A stretch of 64,000 nt of DNA from Vulcanimicrobiota bacterium (GCA_003140215.1 PLJL01000004.1:1021760-1085759), one strand, 5' to 3'. Counted from the stretch's first letter, positions 1 to 8,591 are shown. Made by a program: numbers and translations. Notes: a model not told the origin generated them from the letters alone.

Positions 1-753
1 ACGGCACAGCCGGCACGGCACCAGGCCGTGCGCGTGGGCTTCGGCGGCGGTGCGCAACAAGCGATACCCCGGCGCGTCGACGCGGGTCGCGACATCGCCG
101 CAGGTCGGCAGGCAGAACCACCCGGCGTCGCAACCGACGTATCGGAAGCCGCGTCGCGTGATGCGCTCGAGCGCGTCAAAATCGACGCCTTCCTGGGCTA
201 GGAGTTCGCGCTTCGTCGCGGCGCCGAACACGTAGCCGCCGACGGAACAATTGGTGCGAATGACGCGGTGACACGGTACGAGCAGCGGGACTGGATTGCG
301 GCCCAGCGCGTTGCCGACCGCACGCGTCGCGGTGGGCGTTCCCAGCTCCCGCGCAAGCCAGGCATACGGCCGCGCGCTGCCCGCGGAGATCTCCGCGGCC
401 TTTGCCAGCACGCGCCGTTCGAAGGGCGAACAATCGCGCAAGTCGATCGGAACCTCGACGTCTTCGCCGTGAAGTTTCGCACGGGCCGCCGACGAGATAG
501 AATCGTCTTCGACGGCCGGGACGACGCGGCAGGCGAAACGCTCGGCGTACCACGCTTCGAACGCGTTGTCGTCGCCGGCGAGCCGGACCGCCGACAGGCC
601 GCGTGCGCTCCAGGCGATGTAGACGTCGCCGAGGGCGCTGGCGGCGCTGGTGTAGCGATCGACCCCGATGCCGGAGAAGATTTTCGTCGTAAAGTCGGGC
701 GAGGTCGAGCGCCGGGTGGCGTCGCGATAGTCGCGCAAGCGCGGGTCAGTCAT
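1..753 (-). CDS. Methylated-DNA--protein-cysteine methyltransferase joined to a C-terminal Ada-type zinc-binding domain (partial, cut by left edge)
   Basis: 251 codons are visible and the C terminus runs off the window. The middle of the protein has the O6-alkylguanine-DNA alkyltransferase signature: a GNALGRNP stretch followed by VPCHRVI, whose Cys is the methyl acceptor that removes alkyl groups from guanine O6. After that domain comes a segment like the N-terminal metal-binding domain of Ada: C-x3-C (WFCLPTCGD), then a TAAEAHAHGLVPC stretch and C-x2-C, so all four expected zinc ligands are present. In Ada of E. coli this domain lies at the N terminus and senses methylphosphotriesters; here the order is reversed and no AraC domain is seen before the edge. 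The ATG overlaps the TGA of the upstream sigma factor gene (ATGACTGA), so the two are probably translationally coupled. The family call is firm; the role of the extra domain is inference. Confidence 0.88.
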   Translation of the reverse strand, partial: MTDPRLRDYRDATRRSTSPDFTTKIFSGIGVDRYTSAASALGDVYIAWSARGLSAVRLAGDDNAFEAWYAERFACRVVPAVEDDSISSAARAKLHGEDVEVPIDLRDCSPFERRVLAKAAEISAGSARPYAWLARELGTPTATRAVGNALGRNPVPLLVPCHRVIRTNCSVGGYVFGAATKRELLAQEGVDFDALERITRRGFRYVGCDAGWFCLPTCGDVATRVDAPGYRLLRTAAEAHAHGLVPCRLCR

Positions 754-1342
754 CGTGCTTCTCCAGATATGCCCGCACGGCGAGCAAACCGCGGTGAGCG
801 GAGGCTTTGACGGTGCCGATGGGCTGGTCGAGCGTCTCGGCGATCTCGTCGTAGGACAGTTCGTCGACGTAGCGCAGCACGAACGCCGCGCGCAGCGCAG
901 GCGAGAGCCGCGCAACGGCGTCGTCGACGTAGCCCCACGCTTCGGATCGCAGCACGAGCTGTTCGGGTCCCGGGCGGCCGTCGAGCAGCGGCCGCGCCGC
1001 GCCGTCGTCGTATTCGAGCGAGTCGCTCGCTGGCGGCGCGTCGCGAAACGCGTTGCGCGTCAGGTTGTGCGCGATCGCAAACAGCCACGAGCGCAGCCGC
1101 AACGCGGCCCGCCGCTGCACCGGATAGGTTTGCAACGCGCGGTAGGCGCGCACGAAGACGTCTTGGGCGACGTCTTCAGCCCGCGCATCGTCACGCAGCA
1201 TTCGGGCAACGAACGATACGACCTCGGCGCGGTAGGCGATCACCACCCGTTCGAACGAGCGCTCGAGATCGTGGGCTAGCGCCTGCACGAGGTCCGCGTC
1301 GGCGTCGGGCGCGGTGACTTCGCAGGTGCAGGCCACGGACAC
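746..1342 (-). CDS. ECF-type RNA polymerase sigma factor
   Basis: About 198 residues from the GTG at 1342, which sits at the end of the upstream small ORF behind a GGTGGTGAG-like ribosome site. An in-frame ATG at 1399 would add 19 residues but would overlap that ORF. Region 2 is visible as RSFERVVIAYRAEVVSFVARM and DDARAEDVAQDVFVRAYRAL, with the core-binding and -10 recognition helices. Region 4 is LSPALRAAFVLRYVDELSYDEIAE followed by PIGTVKASAHRGL, a helix-turn-helix for the -35 element. It lies between a 51-residue membrane peptide and an MGMT/Ada-domain repair gene, with overlaps on both sides. A role in an alkylation or envelope stress response is a reasonable guess only. Confidence 0.9.
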   Translation of the reverse strand: MSVACTCEVTAPDADADLVQALAHDLERSFERVVIAYRAEVVSFVARMLRDDARAEDVAQDVFVRAYRALQTYPVQRRAALRLRSWLFAIAHNLTRNAFRDAPPASDSLEYDDGAARPLLDGRPGPEQLVLRSEAWGYVDDAVARLSPALRAAFVLRYVDELSYDEIAETLDQPIGTVKASAHRGLLAVRAYLEKHDD

Positions 1343-1343
1343 C

Positions 1344-1499
1344 TCACCACCAGCCGGTGTGGACCCTGCGCTCACGCAACAGCCGCCTTTCGGTCTCATC
1401 GTTCCAGACGACCAGCTCGTGCGTGGGTCGCGGATGGGCGAGGGCGATGGCGACGAGTCCGACGGCGACGACGGTCGCCATCACGATGGTGAAGATCAC
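1344..1499 (-). CDS. 51-residue single-pass membrane peptide upstream of the sigma factor
   Basis: A short ORF with a GTG start at 1499 preceded by a strong ribosome site (CCGGAGGAACCC). Residues 1-21 form one hydrophobic helix (VIFTIVMATVVAVGLVAIAL), followed by a charged tail rich in Arg and Glu that ends in GWW. The stop codon is followed at once by the GTG of the ECF sigma factor, so the two are likely co-translated. I do not recognise the family. Its position, size and topology would suit a small membrane partner or anti-sigma-like regulator, but nothing in the sequence proves this. The signal for it being real is the ribosome site, the clear membrane helix and the coupling. Confidence 0.6.
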   Translation of the reverse strand: MIFTIVMATVVAVGLVAIALAHPRPTHELVVWNDETERRLLRERRVHTGWW

Positions 1500-1630
1500 G
1501 GGTTCCTCCGGGGTTGGGGTCGCCGGAAGAACACGCCCGGCTCGGGCCGCGTTGCATCCCCGGGCCCTTCCCTCGGGAAAGGGCCCCCGCCCGCCGAACT
1601 CCAGCGCCGGCCGACGATGAGGAGCACGCC

Positions 1631-2530
1631 GTGATCTTGCTGGATGAGGCGGACGTTCGCGCCGTCCTGCGCTGGGACGAGCTGATCGCCGCGATGGAGC
1701 GGGCGCTGGCGGACTTCTCGGCCGGCCGGGTGCTGCAGCCGGTGCGCACCATGCTTGCGATCGAAGCCGACAAGCGGTATCTCGGCATCATGCCGGCGGT
1801 GACCGGCGCGGCGATGGGCGCGAAGCTGGTGAGCTTCTATCCCGGCAACGCCGGCTCGTCGCAGCCGACGCACCTGGCGACGATCGTCCTGTTGCGTCCG
1901 CAGACCGGCGAGCCGCTGGCGGTCATCGACGGGCGCCTCATCACCGAGATGCGGACCGCCGCCGTCTCGGCGGCCGTGACCAAACGGCTGGCCTCGCCGC
2001 AGAGCCGCGTGCTCGCGCTGCTCGGCAGCGGGGTGCAGGCGCAGGCCCATCTCGAGGCGCTGCGGCACGTGGGGTCCTTCGACGAGGTGCGCGTGTGGAG
2101 CCGGACGCCCGAACACGCGCGGCGCTTCGCCGCGGCGCACGGCGTCACGGCGATGCCCGACGCCGAGTCGGCCGTGCGGGATGCCGACGTGGTCGTGACG
2201 GCCACCAACGCGTCCGCGCCGATCTTGCACGGCGCTTGGCTCAAACCCGGCGCCCACGTCAACGCCATAGGTTCGCCGCTGCCCGACCGGCGCGAGCTCG
2301 ATGACGCAGCGATGATGAACCTGCTCGTGGTCGATTCGCGCGCCGCCGTAGCGGCAGAATCCGGCGACGTGATCCTTTCCGGCGCGCAGATTTACGCCGA
2401 AGCCGGCGAGATCTTCGCGGGCACCGTCGCGACCCCGACCGGTCGCACGACGGTGTTCAAGTCGGTGGGACTCGCGGTTGAGGACATCGCCGCGGCGATG
2501 CTCGTGTTCGAGGCCGTATCGGGACGCTGA
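1631..2530 (+). CDS. Ornithine cyclodeaminase / mu-crystallin family protein
   Basis: 299 residues from the GTG at 1631, preceded by GAGGAG; an upstream in-frame start at 1514 would add an unlikely Pro/Arg-rich leader. The family motifs are present: a substrate-site region ending in RYLGIMPAV, the GEPLAVIDGRLITEMRTAA stretch, then the Rossmann nucleotide site LALLGSGVQAQAHLEAL. The family uses NAD(P)H and includes ornithine cyclodeaminase, alanine dehydrogenase and ketimine reductases; the exact substrate cannot be read from sequence. It is transcribed divergently from the membrane peptide-sigma-MGMT operon and is followed immediately by a perfect hairpin terminator. Probably a cytosolic amino-acid enzyme. 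Confidence 0.85.
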   Translation: MILLDEADVRAVLRWDELIAAMERALADFSAGRVLQPVRTMLAIEADKRYLGIMPAVTGAAMGAKLVSFYPGNAGSSQPTHLATIVLLRPQTGEPLAVIDGRLITEMRTAAVSAAVTKRLASPQSRVLALLGSGVQAQAHLEALRHVGSFDEVRVWSRTPEHARRFAAAHGVTAMPDAESAVRDADVVVTATNASAPILHGAWLKPGAHVNAIGSPLPDRRELDDAAMMNLLVVDSRAAVAAESGDVILSGAQIYAEAGEIFAGTVATPTGRTTVFKSVGLAVEDIAAAMLVFEAVSGR

Positions 2531-2561
2531 ACGGCCCCGACCCAGAGGGTCGGGGCCGTTT
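2531..2561 (+). terminator. Intrinsic terminator of the ornithine cyclodeaminase-like gene
   Basis: A perfect 13-bp inverted repeat (arms 2531-2543 and 2547-2559, loop AGA) begins directly after the stop codon. Only a short TT follows, so the U tract is weak. It lies between convergent genes and may also act on the porin side. Confidence 0.75.
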
Positions 2562-2604
2562 GGTGATGGGGGTGCCGTCGGGTATCAGCGCGCCGCTGAC
2601 ATTG

Positions 2605-4152
2605 TCAGAACCGGATCGTGAGCCCGCCCGAGAAGCCCTGGATGTGGCCGCCGGTATAGCAGTGCGGTCCGACGCCGCTCACCGGTGTCGGCGTTACGGT
2701 CGGATCGAATGACGTGATCAGGCTGGCGTCATGACAGTCGGTGGTGAGCCCGCGCCCACCGGCGCCGATGTCGTAGTGCGCGCCGTAGTGGTTGAGCGTA
2801 TCGACGTAGTCCAAGTACCACGACACGTGCGTGTCGATCGCATGGCGGTACTGGAATGCCAGCATGTTCGACATGTTGTCGGGATTGAGGCCGGCCGCGG
2901 TGTTGTGCTGGCCCGGGTCGCCGGGCGACGGGTTCGCGCGAGCCCAGCCGAAGTTGACGTCGTTCTTCGCATCGAACCGGTGCGTCAGTGCCCACCAGAA
3001 ACCGCTGCGCGTGCGCTCGTTCTGGTACTGGATCGCCAGGGGAACGTCGCGCGTCATGACCTCGTAGAGACCGCTCAATGTGGTCCGTTTGTTGAGGCCG
3101 ACTTGGAAGCCGCCCTTGACCGCATGCTCGTCGCCGATGTCGAGTGCAGCCAGTGCGGGATCGCCGATATCACTGGTACGATTGACGTTCTTGTGGATCT
3201 CGTACGCACCCGTCAAGTAGAGGTTTTTGTGATTGTAGTTCGCGCTTACGCTCATGACGTGCGACCAGGAACCGTCGTTGCACGCGGGAGGCAGCGCGCC
3301 GCTACCGGGAACGTTGCCGCCCGAGCAGCTCGACTCGCCCGCCGGGATGCCGTCGGTGAAGGCGTTACGATCTTGTCCCGGGGAGAGCAGCGCGTTGACG
3401 GTCCAGCCCCCGAAGAACGTCTTCGACTCGTACCAGATCGAGTGGTCCAGCCGGGTGCCGAACTCGACGCGGTTGTCGCCGCCGGTGTTGCCCATGACGA
3501 TCGCGTAGTCGTTGATGTGCCCGTTGAAGGGGTTCATGCGCGCCGTCGACGTCTTGTAGGGCGCATCGGTCTTGCCGATCTTGAACGCCCCGATGTTGGT
3601 GTCCAGACCGATGAAGCTGTTGCGTGACGTCAGCGCGCCCTTGACGACCGAGTCGTTGCTGGCGTTGTTGTTGACCGTCCCGGCGGTCGCCGAGATGTCG
3701 AGCTGCGTTTCGAGCTGGTAGAGCAGCGCGCTCTTGGGGCCGAGCTTGTGCCGGCCGCGCACGCCGATGAACGACAGGTTCGTCGAAACGGCCGGCAGCC
3801 AGCTCGTGTTGCCTTGCGGCGAGTCACCGGGCCCCGGGTAGAACTTCTGCAGGCCCTTCGTGGTGTAGTCGAGCGAGAGGTCGAGCTGGCCGTAGAACGT
3901 CACCGGCTCGCCGCCGATCAAGAACGTCTGGGTCGCGCCCGGCACCTTGGTGATGAACGACCCGGCCGGCGCGGCCGGCGCCGGAGCCGCCTTCTGCGCC
4001 CTGAGGATCTCCATTTGCTTTTGGACGGCGTCCATCTGTTTTTGGAGCGCGTCGAGCTTCGCAGCGACGTCGGGGGCGATGTCGGCACGCGCGATCCCCG
4101 TGGCGCCGAACGCGAACACGCACGCGAATGCGAACGCGAACAACTTCTTCAT
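2605..4152 (-). CDS. Outer-membrane porin with N-terminal coiled coil
   Basis: 515 residues from the ATG at 4152, behind AGAAAGG; this start gives a clean signal peptide (MKKLFAFAFACVFAFG, cleaved after ARA). A short coiled coil follows (VAAKLDALQKQMDAVQKQME), as in porins that tether to the cell wall or trimerise. The body has repeated aromatic amphipathic strands, for example FYGQLDLSLDYTT, and NAFTDG/YNHKNLYLTGAYE. The chain ends in Phe (GFSGGLTIRF), the usual outer-membrane insertion signature. It resembles general Gram-negative porins, so a passive channel role is expected. Substrate is unknown. It is a single gene between convergent and divergent neighbours. Confidence 0.85.
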   Translation of the reverse strand: MKKLFAFAFACVFAFGATGIARADIAPDVAAKLDALQKQMDAVQKQMEILRAQKAAPAPAAPAGSFITKVPGATQTFLIGGEPVTFYGQLDLSLDYTTKGLQKFYPGPGDSPQGNTSWLPAVSTNLSFIGVRGRHKLGPKSALLYQLETQLDISATAGTVNNNASNDSVVKGALTSRNSFIGLDTNIGAFKIGKTDAPYKTSTARMNPFNGHINDYAIVMGNTGGDNRVEFGTRLDHSIWYESKTFFGGWTVNALLSPGQDRNAFTDGIPAGESSCSGGNVPGSGALPPACNDGSWSHVMSVSANYNHKNLYLTGAYEIHKNVNRTSDIGDPALAALDIGDEHAVKGGFQVGLNKRTTLSGLYEVMTRDVPLAIQYQNERTRSGFWWALTHRFDAKNDVNFGWARANPSPGDPGQHNTAAGLNPDNMSNMLAFQYRHAIDTHVSWYLDYVDTLNHYGAHYDIGAGGRGLTTDCHDASLITSFDPTVTPTPVSGVGPHCYTGGHIQGFSGGLTIRF

Positions 4153-4535
4153 AAGAGTCGAACCCTTTCTCGCAATTGCGACCCCGGCCACCGTCGATCG
4201 TTAGCGTCCCAATGGCTAGGATGCCGTTGCGGGTACGATACCACTACACGGGTCCCGAGTCTACGTTGTAGCTGCGGGGCCCTATATCGTGGGGGTAGAG
4301 TTGCTAGATCCCCCTACATGCTGTGAAAAAGAGCGCGGCGACCTCATTCGCCTTGCTCATCGAGGCAATAAGAACCGCGGCGGCCTCGCCGACGCCCGCC
4401 CCTACGCCTTGGGTATTTTGTATACCAACACGCCGACCTTTGTCGACCCCTGCGGAAAGAATCTTTTTTTGCGCCGGGCCCCGCCGGGTGGCGAGCGCCT
4501 GCGACGCGTTCGCCGGCCGCGGGGTTGTAACGACC
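4153..4535. other. Intergenic region between porin and thymidine kinase
   Basis: A 383-base divergent spacer. It is less GC-rich than its surroundings around 4405-4480 and holds an imperfect inverted repeat at about 4409-4428 (TTGG-GTAT and ATACCAA arms), which could be a promoter or operator for tdk. The minus-strand promoter of the porin must also lie here. Reading frames across it look like non-coding shadow. No RNA gene is recognised. Confidence 0.5.
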
Positions 4536-5096
4536 GTGGCCAAGCTGTATTTCCGCTACTCGGCGATGAACGCGGGGAAATCGACCGCGCTCCTGCAGGT
4601 GGCGCACAACTACGAAGAGCTCGGCCGCGCGGTCTGGATCTTTACCTCGGCGCTCGACGACCGCTACGGCCGGGGTTTGGTGACGTCGCGGCTGGGGCCG
4701 CAGCGCCGCTCGGATATCTTCGACGAGAGCACCGACTTCTACGCGCGCCTCGCCTCCGCCGACGATATCTCATGCGTGCTCGTCGACGAATCGCAGTTCT
4801 TGACGCCGCAGCAGGTGCGCCAGCTGCACCGCTATGCGCACGTGGTCGGCACCCCGGTCATCTGCTACGGGATTCGCAGCGACTTCCTGGGCGAACCGTT
4901 CCCCGGCGCCGCCTATCTGCTCACGTTGGCCGACAGCGTCGAGGAGCTCAAGAACGTCTGCCCGTGCGGCAAGAAGGCCACCATGAACGTGCGCTTCGAC
5001 GAGCACGGAACGCGCATCACGGCGGGCGAGCAGATCGCGATCGAGGGTCCGGTGCGCTACGTCCCGATGTGCGGACGCTGCTTCTACGTCCCGTAG
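4536..5096 (+). CDS. tdk: Thymidine kinase
   Basis: 186 residues from a GTG at 4536, close to the usual 190-205 of bacterial TK1-type enzymes; longer in-frame starts upstream give low-complexity sequence. It phosphorylates thymidine with ATP in the salvage pathway. Visible motifs: the P-loop YSAMNAGKSTALLQ near residue 11, the LVDESQFL Walker-B/catalytic segment with the conserved Glu, the lasso-type region YGIRSDFLGEPFPG, and two zinc-binding Cys pairs (CPCGKKA and CGRC). It is followed at about 37 bases by a pair of overlapping SDR genes on the same strand. Confidence 0.95.
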   Translation: MAKLYFRYSAMNAGKSTALLQVAHNYEELGRAVWIFTSALDDRYGRGLVTSRLGPQRRSDIFDESTDFYARLASADDISCVLVDESQFLTPQQVRQLHRYAHVVGTPVICYGIRSDFLGEPFPGAAYLLTLADSVEELKNVCPCGKKATMNVRFDEHGTRITAGEQIAIEGPVRYVPMCGRCFYVP

Positions 5097-5133
5097 CGCA
5101 GGGGGCCACCGCCGCGGACCTAAACCCCCGCGA

Positions 5134-5919
5134 ATGCGCGTCGCCATCGTCGCCGGGGCTTCGGGCGGAATCGGGTCCGCGACGGCGCGAGCGTTTCTCG
5201 ACGCCGGGATGCACGTCGTGGCTGCTGCTCCGCAGGATGCGCTGCTCGAGGCGCTGGCCGCGGCGCTGCAGCCGTTCGGCGAGCGCGTCGCGATCGTGCC
5301 GACCGACATCACGCGCCGCCCCGACGTCGACGCGCTGGTGGCGCGAACGCTGGTCCGGTTCGGCCGGGTCGACGTTCTGGCCAACGTCGCGGGGATCGGC
5401 TCGAGCCCGTCGCTGTGCGACTGTACCGACGACGAGATCGAGCGCGTGCTCGCGGTCAACCTGCTCGGCGCGGCGCGGCTCATTCACGCCGTCCTCCCGG
5501 TCATGAAGGCACAGCGCAGCGGCTCGATCGTCAACGTCGGCTCGATCGCCGGCGAAGCGGGCGTGATGGGGATCTACTCGGCCTCGAAGTTCGGATTGCG
5601 CGGGCTCAACGATTCGATCCGGCGCGAGGTGCGTAGCCACGGGATCGGCGTGACGCTGATCGAGCCCGGCTTCGTGCGCACGGCGATGAACCCGTCGATG
5701 CGCAACCTTCCGGGGCCCGAGATCGTCGCCAAAGCGATCGTCGCGGCGGTCGACCGGCCGCGCCGGACGCGGATCGTGCCGGCGAACTACCGCGTGCCGG
5801 TCTTTCTGGCGCGCGCGTTCCCGGCGTTCACCGATCTGGTGTTCGGAAATTCGAGCATCCAGCGCCGGCTCAATCGCGACGCGCGGGCCGAGCGCGCCGC
5901 GGCGGAGCCGCAACGATGA
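5134..5919 (+). CDS. Short-chain dehydrogenase/reductase (first of a pair)
   Basis: 261 residues. Classical SDR features: nucleotide-binding glycine motif AGASGGIGSATA at the N terminus, NVAG at about residue 88, a catalytic Ser region (VNVGSIAGEAG) and the active-site YSASK. The tail after the Rossmann core (VFLARAFPAFTDLVFG) is hydrophobic, as in SDRs that act on lipids or associate with membranes. Cofactor and substrate cannot be fixed. Its stop overlaps the start of the next SDR by ATGA, so both are made from one mRNA and may act on related substrates. Confidence 0.88.
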   Translation: MRVAIVAGASGGIGSATARAFLDAGMHVVAAAPQDALLEALAAALQPFGERVAIVPTDITRRPDVDALVARTLVRFGRVDVLANVAGIGSSPSLCDCTDDEIERVLAVNLLGAARLIHAVLPVMKAQRSGSIVNVGSIAGEAGVMGIYSASKFGLRGLNDSIRREVRSHGIGVTLIEPGFVRTAMNPSMRNLPGPEIVAKAIVAAVDRPRRTRIVPANYRVPVFLARAFPAFTDLVFGNSSIQRRLNRDARAERAAAEPQR

Positions 5920-6764
5920 GCGGCGCGCGCGCCGAGGCCGTGGTCGTGACCGGGGCTTCGAGCGGGATCGGTGCCGCGACGGTGAGCCGGCTGGCCCGCG
6001 ACGGGTTCATCGCTTACGCGGGCGTGCGCACCGAGGCCGATGCGGCGCGTGTCGCGACGCTGAGCGAAAACATTCGCCCATTGCAGCTCGACGTCACGGA
6101 TCGCGACTCGATCGCGGCCGCCGCCGCAGCGGTCGGCGCGAGCGGCCATCCGCTGCGCGGGGTGGTGAACAACGCCGGTATCGCCGTCGCCGGGCCGTTG
6201 GAGTTTCTGCCCGTCGACGAGTTGCGCCGCCAATTCGAGATCAACGTATTCGGCGCGGTCGAAACGACGCAAGCGTTTCTGCCGCTGCTGCGCGCGTCGC
6301 GCGGCCGGGTCGTCTTCGTCGGCTCGATCTCCGGCCGTCTGGCGGTCCCCTTCATCGCGCCGTACAGCGCTTCGAAGTTCGCCTTGCGCGCGCTCGCCGA
6401 TGCCTTGCGCGTCGAGCTGCGGCCGGCCGGGATCGACGTGGCGCTGGTCGAGCCGAGCTCGGTGCAGACGCCGATCTGGCAGAAAGGCCGCGATTCGCGC
6501 GAGCGGCTGCTCGCGCTGCTGCCCGCCAAGGCGCAGGAGTACTACGCCGCGCAGATCGAGGCGATGTTCGCCACGACCGCGCGCGAAGAACGCATCGCGA
6601 TGCCGGTCGAACGCGTCGCTGCGGCGATCGTCCACGCGCTCGTCGCGCGCAAGCCGCGCGCGCGCTACCTGCTCGGCGCGGGAGCCCGTGCCGGCAGCGT
6701 CGTCGCGCTGCTCCCGACGGCACTGCGCGACCGCGCGCTGCGCGCCTCGCTCAAGCTCCCGTAG
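5916..6764 (+). CDS. Short-chain dehydrogenase/reductase (second of a pair)
   Basis: 282 residues, ATG overlapping the preceding stop. Motifs: TGASSGIGAATV for the dinucleotide, NNAGIAV, the catalytic Ser region FVGSISGRLA and YSASK. A C-terminal extension (residues about 215-282) with alternating basic and hydrophobic stretches resembles retinol-dehydrogenase-like SDRs. It is less than half identical by eye to the gene before it, so this looks like two different enzymes rather than a recent duplication. Convergent with ppk2, whose stop codon abuts this one. Confidence 0.88.
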   Translation: MSGARAEAVVVTGASSGIGAATVSRLARDGFIAYAGVRTEADAARVATLSENIRPLQLDVTDRDSIAAAAAAVGASGHPLRGVVNNAGIAVAGPLEFLPVDELRRQFEINVFGAVETTQAFLPLLRASRGRVVFVGSISGRLAVPFIAPYSASKFALRALADALRVELRPAGIDVALVEPSSVQTPIWQKGRDSRERLLALLPAKAQEYYAAQIEAMFATTAREERIAMPVERVAAAIVHALVARKPRARYLLGAGARAGSVVALLPTALRDRALRASLKLP

Positions 6765-7601
6765 TCAGCCCGGCGCCGATTGCGCGGCGTGGTACTTGCG
6801 CCGGATCTCCTCGATGTCGACGGTCGGCTGGGGTAGCGCGAAGTCGAGATCGTCGAGCGTCTCGACCACGATGCGGGCTACGGCGAGGTTGCGAAACCAT
6901 TTGTGGTTGGCGGGGATGACGTACCACGGCGCGCGGTGCGTGCTGGTCCGTTCCAGCGCGGCCTCATAGGCTTTGCGATAGGCGCCCCAGTGCTCGCGCT
7001 CGGTGTAGTCGGACTCGCTGATCTTCCAACGGTGATCGGGCTCGTCGAGTCGGCGGGCAAATCGGCGCAGCTGCTCGTCCTTGGAGATGTGCAGAAAAAA
7101 CTTGAGGATGTGCGTGCCGGCCCCGACGAGATTCTTCTCGAACTCGACGATGCGCTCGTAGCGCTTGGACCAGACGTCTTCGGGGACCGATTCGTGGACG
7201 CGCGGCACCAGCACGTCCTCGTAGTGCGAGCGGTTGAAGATCGTGATGTGCCCGCGCGCCGGCGTGACCTTGTGCACGCGCCACAGGAAGTCGTGCGCGG
7301 CTTCGACGGCGGTCGGCGCTTTGAACGGGTGCGCGCTCGCTCCCTGGGGGTTCATCGCACCGAAGACGTGCTTGACGGTGCCGTCCTTGCCGCCGGCATC
7401 GGGTGCTTGCAGCACGATGAGCACCGAGCGGGTGTGTTCGGCGTACAAGCGGTACTGGAGCTTGCGCAGGCGCTCGACGTCGTTCGCCATCGTGCTCTGA
7501 GCGGCGGCCTCGCCGCCGTGCTTTCCCGCATACGACGGGTCGATGTCGTCGAGCCGGACCGTGCTGCCGGGTTTGACGACGAACTTCCGGCGATAGTTCA
7601 T
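6765..7601 (-). CDS. ppk2: Polyphosphate kinase 2 family (polyphosphate:nucleotide phosphotransferase)
   Basis: 278 residues from ATG 7601; the in-frame ORF extends further upstream but that part is Pro/Gly-rich and not family-like. The PPK2 core is clear: Walker A variant LQAPDAGGKDGTVKHVFG, the FNRSHYEDVLVPRVH segment containing the conserved Asp/Arg lid residues, and HRWKISESDYTEREHWGAYRKAYE. The family transfers phosphate between polyphosphate and nucleoside mono- or diphosphates. The C-terminal HRAPWYVIPANHKWFRN motif is typical of one-domain PPK2 proteins. Monocistronic, divergent from rpsR. Confidence 0.93.
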   Translation of the reverse strand: MNYRRKFVVKPGSTVRLDDIDPSYAGKHGGEAAAQSTMANDVERLRKLQYRLYAEHTRSVLIVLQAPDAGGKDGTVKHVFGAMNPQGASAHPFKAPTAVEAAHDFLWRVHKVTPARGHITIFNRSHYEDVLVPRVHESVPEDVWSKRYERIVEFEKNLVGAGTHILKFFLHISKDEQLRRFARRLDEPDHRWKISESDYTEREHWGAYRKAYEAALERTSTHRAPWYVIPANHKWFRNLAVARIVVETLDDLDFALPQPTVDIEEIRRKYHAAQSAPG

Positions 7602-7741
7602 GCGCGGCCAGTTCGGTGCGGACGGGACGCTTCCGTCGACCCGGGCAAGACCCCCGGGGGGCGCTTGCTTGCCCGCGTCCGGCGCCCGAAAAGCCCGCCG
7701 ACCGGAGCATCCCGGGGGTGGCATCGGGGTACCGGCCGTGA

Positions 7742-7747
7742 TATGAT
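7742..7747 (+). promoter_or_regulatory. Possible -10 box upstream of rpsR
   Basis: TATGAT in the 274-base ppk2-rpsR spacer, 129 bases before the rpsR ATG. No good -35 at 17 bases (TGGCAT only). The leader between it and rpsR is GC-rich with several short inverted repeats. Weak evidence. Confidence 0.3.
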
Positions 7748-7875
7748 GCCCGCTGCTGCTCCCGGGCAGCGCCGTCCACCCGGACGGGGTCGTGACGCCT
7801 TTGGGCGCCACGTGTGTAGGGCGGGACCCGCTCCCGCCGCTTTCCACCTACATCATCACGAGGTTCACCCCACCC

Positions 7876-8130
7876 ATGCCGCCACCCAAAGGCAAGCGCG
7901 CGTCGGCGAAAAAAGATCGCCGTCCGAAGCGCAAGGTCTGTAATTTCTGCGCGGAGCGCTCCGAGTCGTTGGACTACAAAGACACGACGCGGCTGCGCAA
8001 GTACATCAGCGAGCGCGGGAAGATCCTGCCCCGCCGCATCTCCGGCAACTGCGCCTCGCACCAGCGGGCGCTGACGACCGCCGTGAAGCGCGCGCGCGTC
8101 ATCGCGCTGCTGCCCTTCGTGGTCCAGTAG
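7876..8130 (+). CDS. rpsR: Small ribosomal subunit protein bS18, zinc-ribbon form
   Basis: 84 residues from ATG 7876, the usual size for S18; the longer ORF from 7792 has no S18-like sequence in its extension. The basic N terminus is followed by KVCNFCAE and [10 protein letters not shown], the Cys/Cys and Cys/His pairs of the zinc-containing (C+) S18 form. The conserved [21 protein letters not shown] core binds 16S rRNA and S6. First gene of rpsR-rplI-lonC-dnaB; rpsF and ssb, often next to rpsR, are not in the window. Confidence 0.97.
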   Translation: MPPPKGKRASAKKDRRPKRKVCNFCAERSESLDYKDTTRLRKYISERGKILPRRISGNCASHQRALTTAVKRARVIALLPFVVQ

Positions 8131-8141
8131 GAGGCTCGGCA

Positions 8142-8591
8142 GTGAAGGTCATTCTCACCGGCGACGTCAAGCCGCTGGGCTCGCGCGGCACCGTGGTCGA
8201 TGTCGCGGACGGCTACGCCAACAACTATCTATTCCGGCAGGGGCTCGCCGTGGTTGCGACGCCGGGGGCGATGAAGCAGCTCGAGCAGCAGCAGAACGCC
8301 AAGAAGCGCAAACAGGCCGAAGAGGTCGCCAACGCCCAAGACGTCGCGACCCAGCTCGAACAAGCCGTCATCCGCGTCGCCGCGAAGGCGGGCGGCAACG
8401 GCCGCCTGTTCGGCACCGTCACCAACACGCAGGTCGCCGACGCGCTGCACGAGCAGCTCGGCGTGACGATCGATCGTCACAAGATCGAGATGAAGGACGG
8501 GATCAAGGCGCTGGGCACCTACCCCGTGGAGATCCGGCTCGGGAACAACATCATCGCGAAATCAGCGGTACAGGTCGTCGCGCTGAAGTAA
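8142..8591 (+). CDS. rplI: Large ribosomal subunit protein bL9
   Basis: 149 residues from GTG 8142, behind AGGAGG and 11 bases after rpsR. The N-terminal RNA-binding domain (MKVILTGDVKPLGSRGTVVD, then GYANNYLFRQGLA) matches L9, followed by the long connecting helix rich in Gln/Lys/Glu and the C-terminal domain with GRLFGTVTNTQVADAL. Standard length and gene order. Confidence 0.97.
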   Translation: MKVILTGDVKPLGSRGTVVDVADGYANNYLFRQGLAVVATPGAMKQLEQQQNAKKRKQAEEVANAQDVATQLEQAVIRVAAKAGGNGRLFGTVTNTQVADALHEQLGVTIDRHKIEMKDGIKALGTYPVEIRLGNNIIAKSAVQVVALK

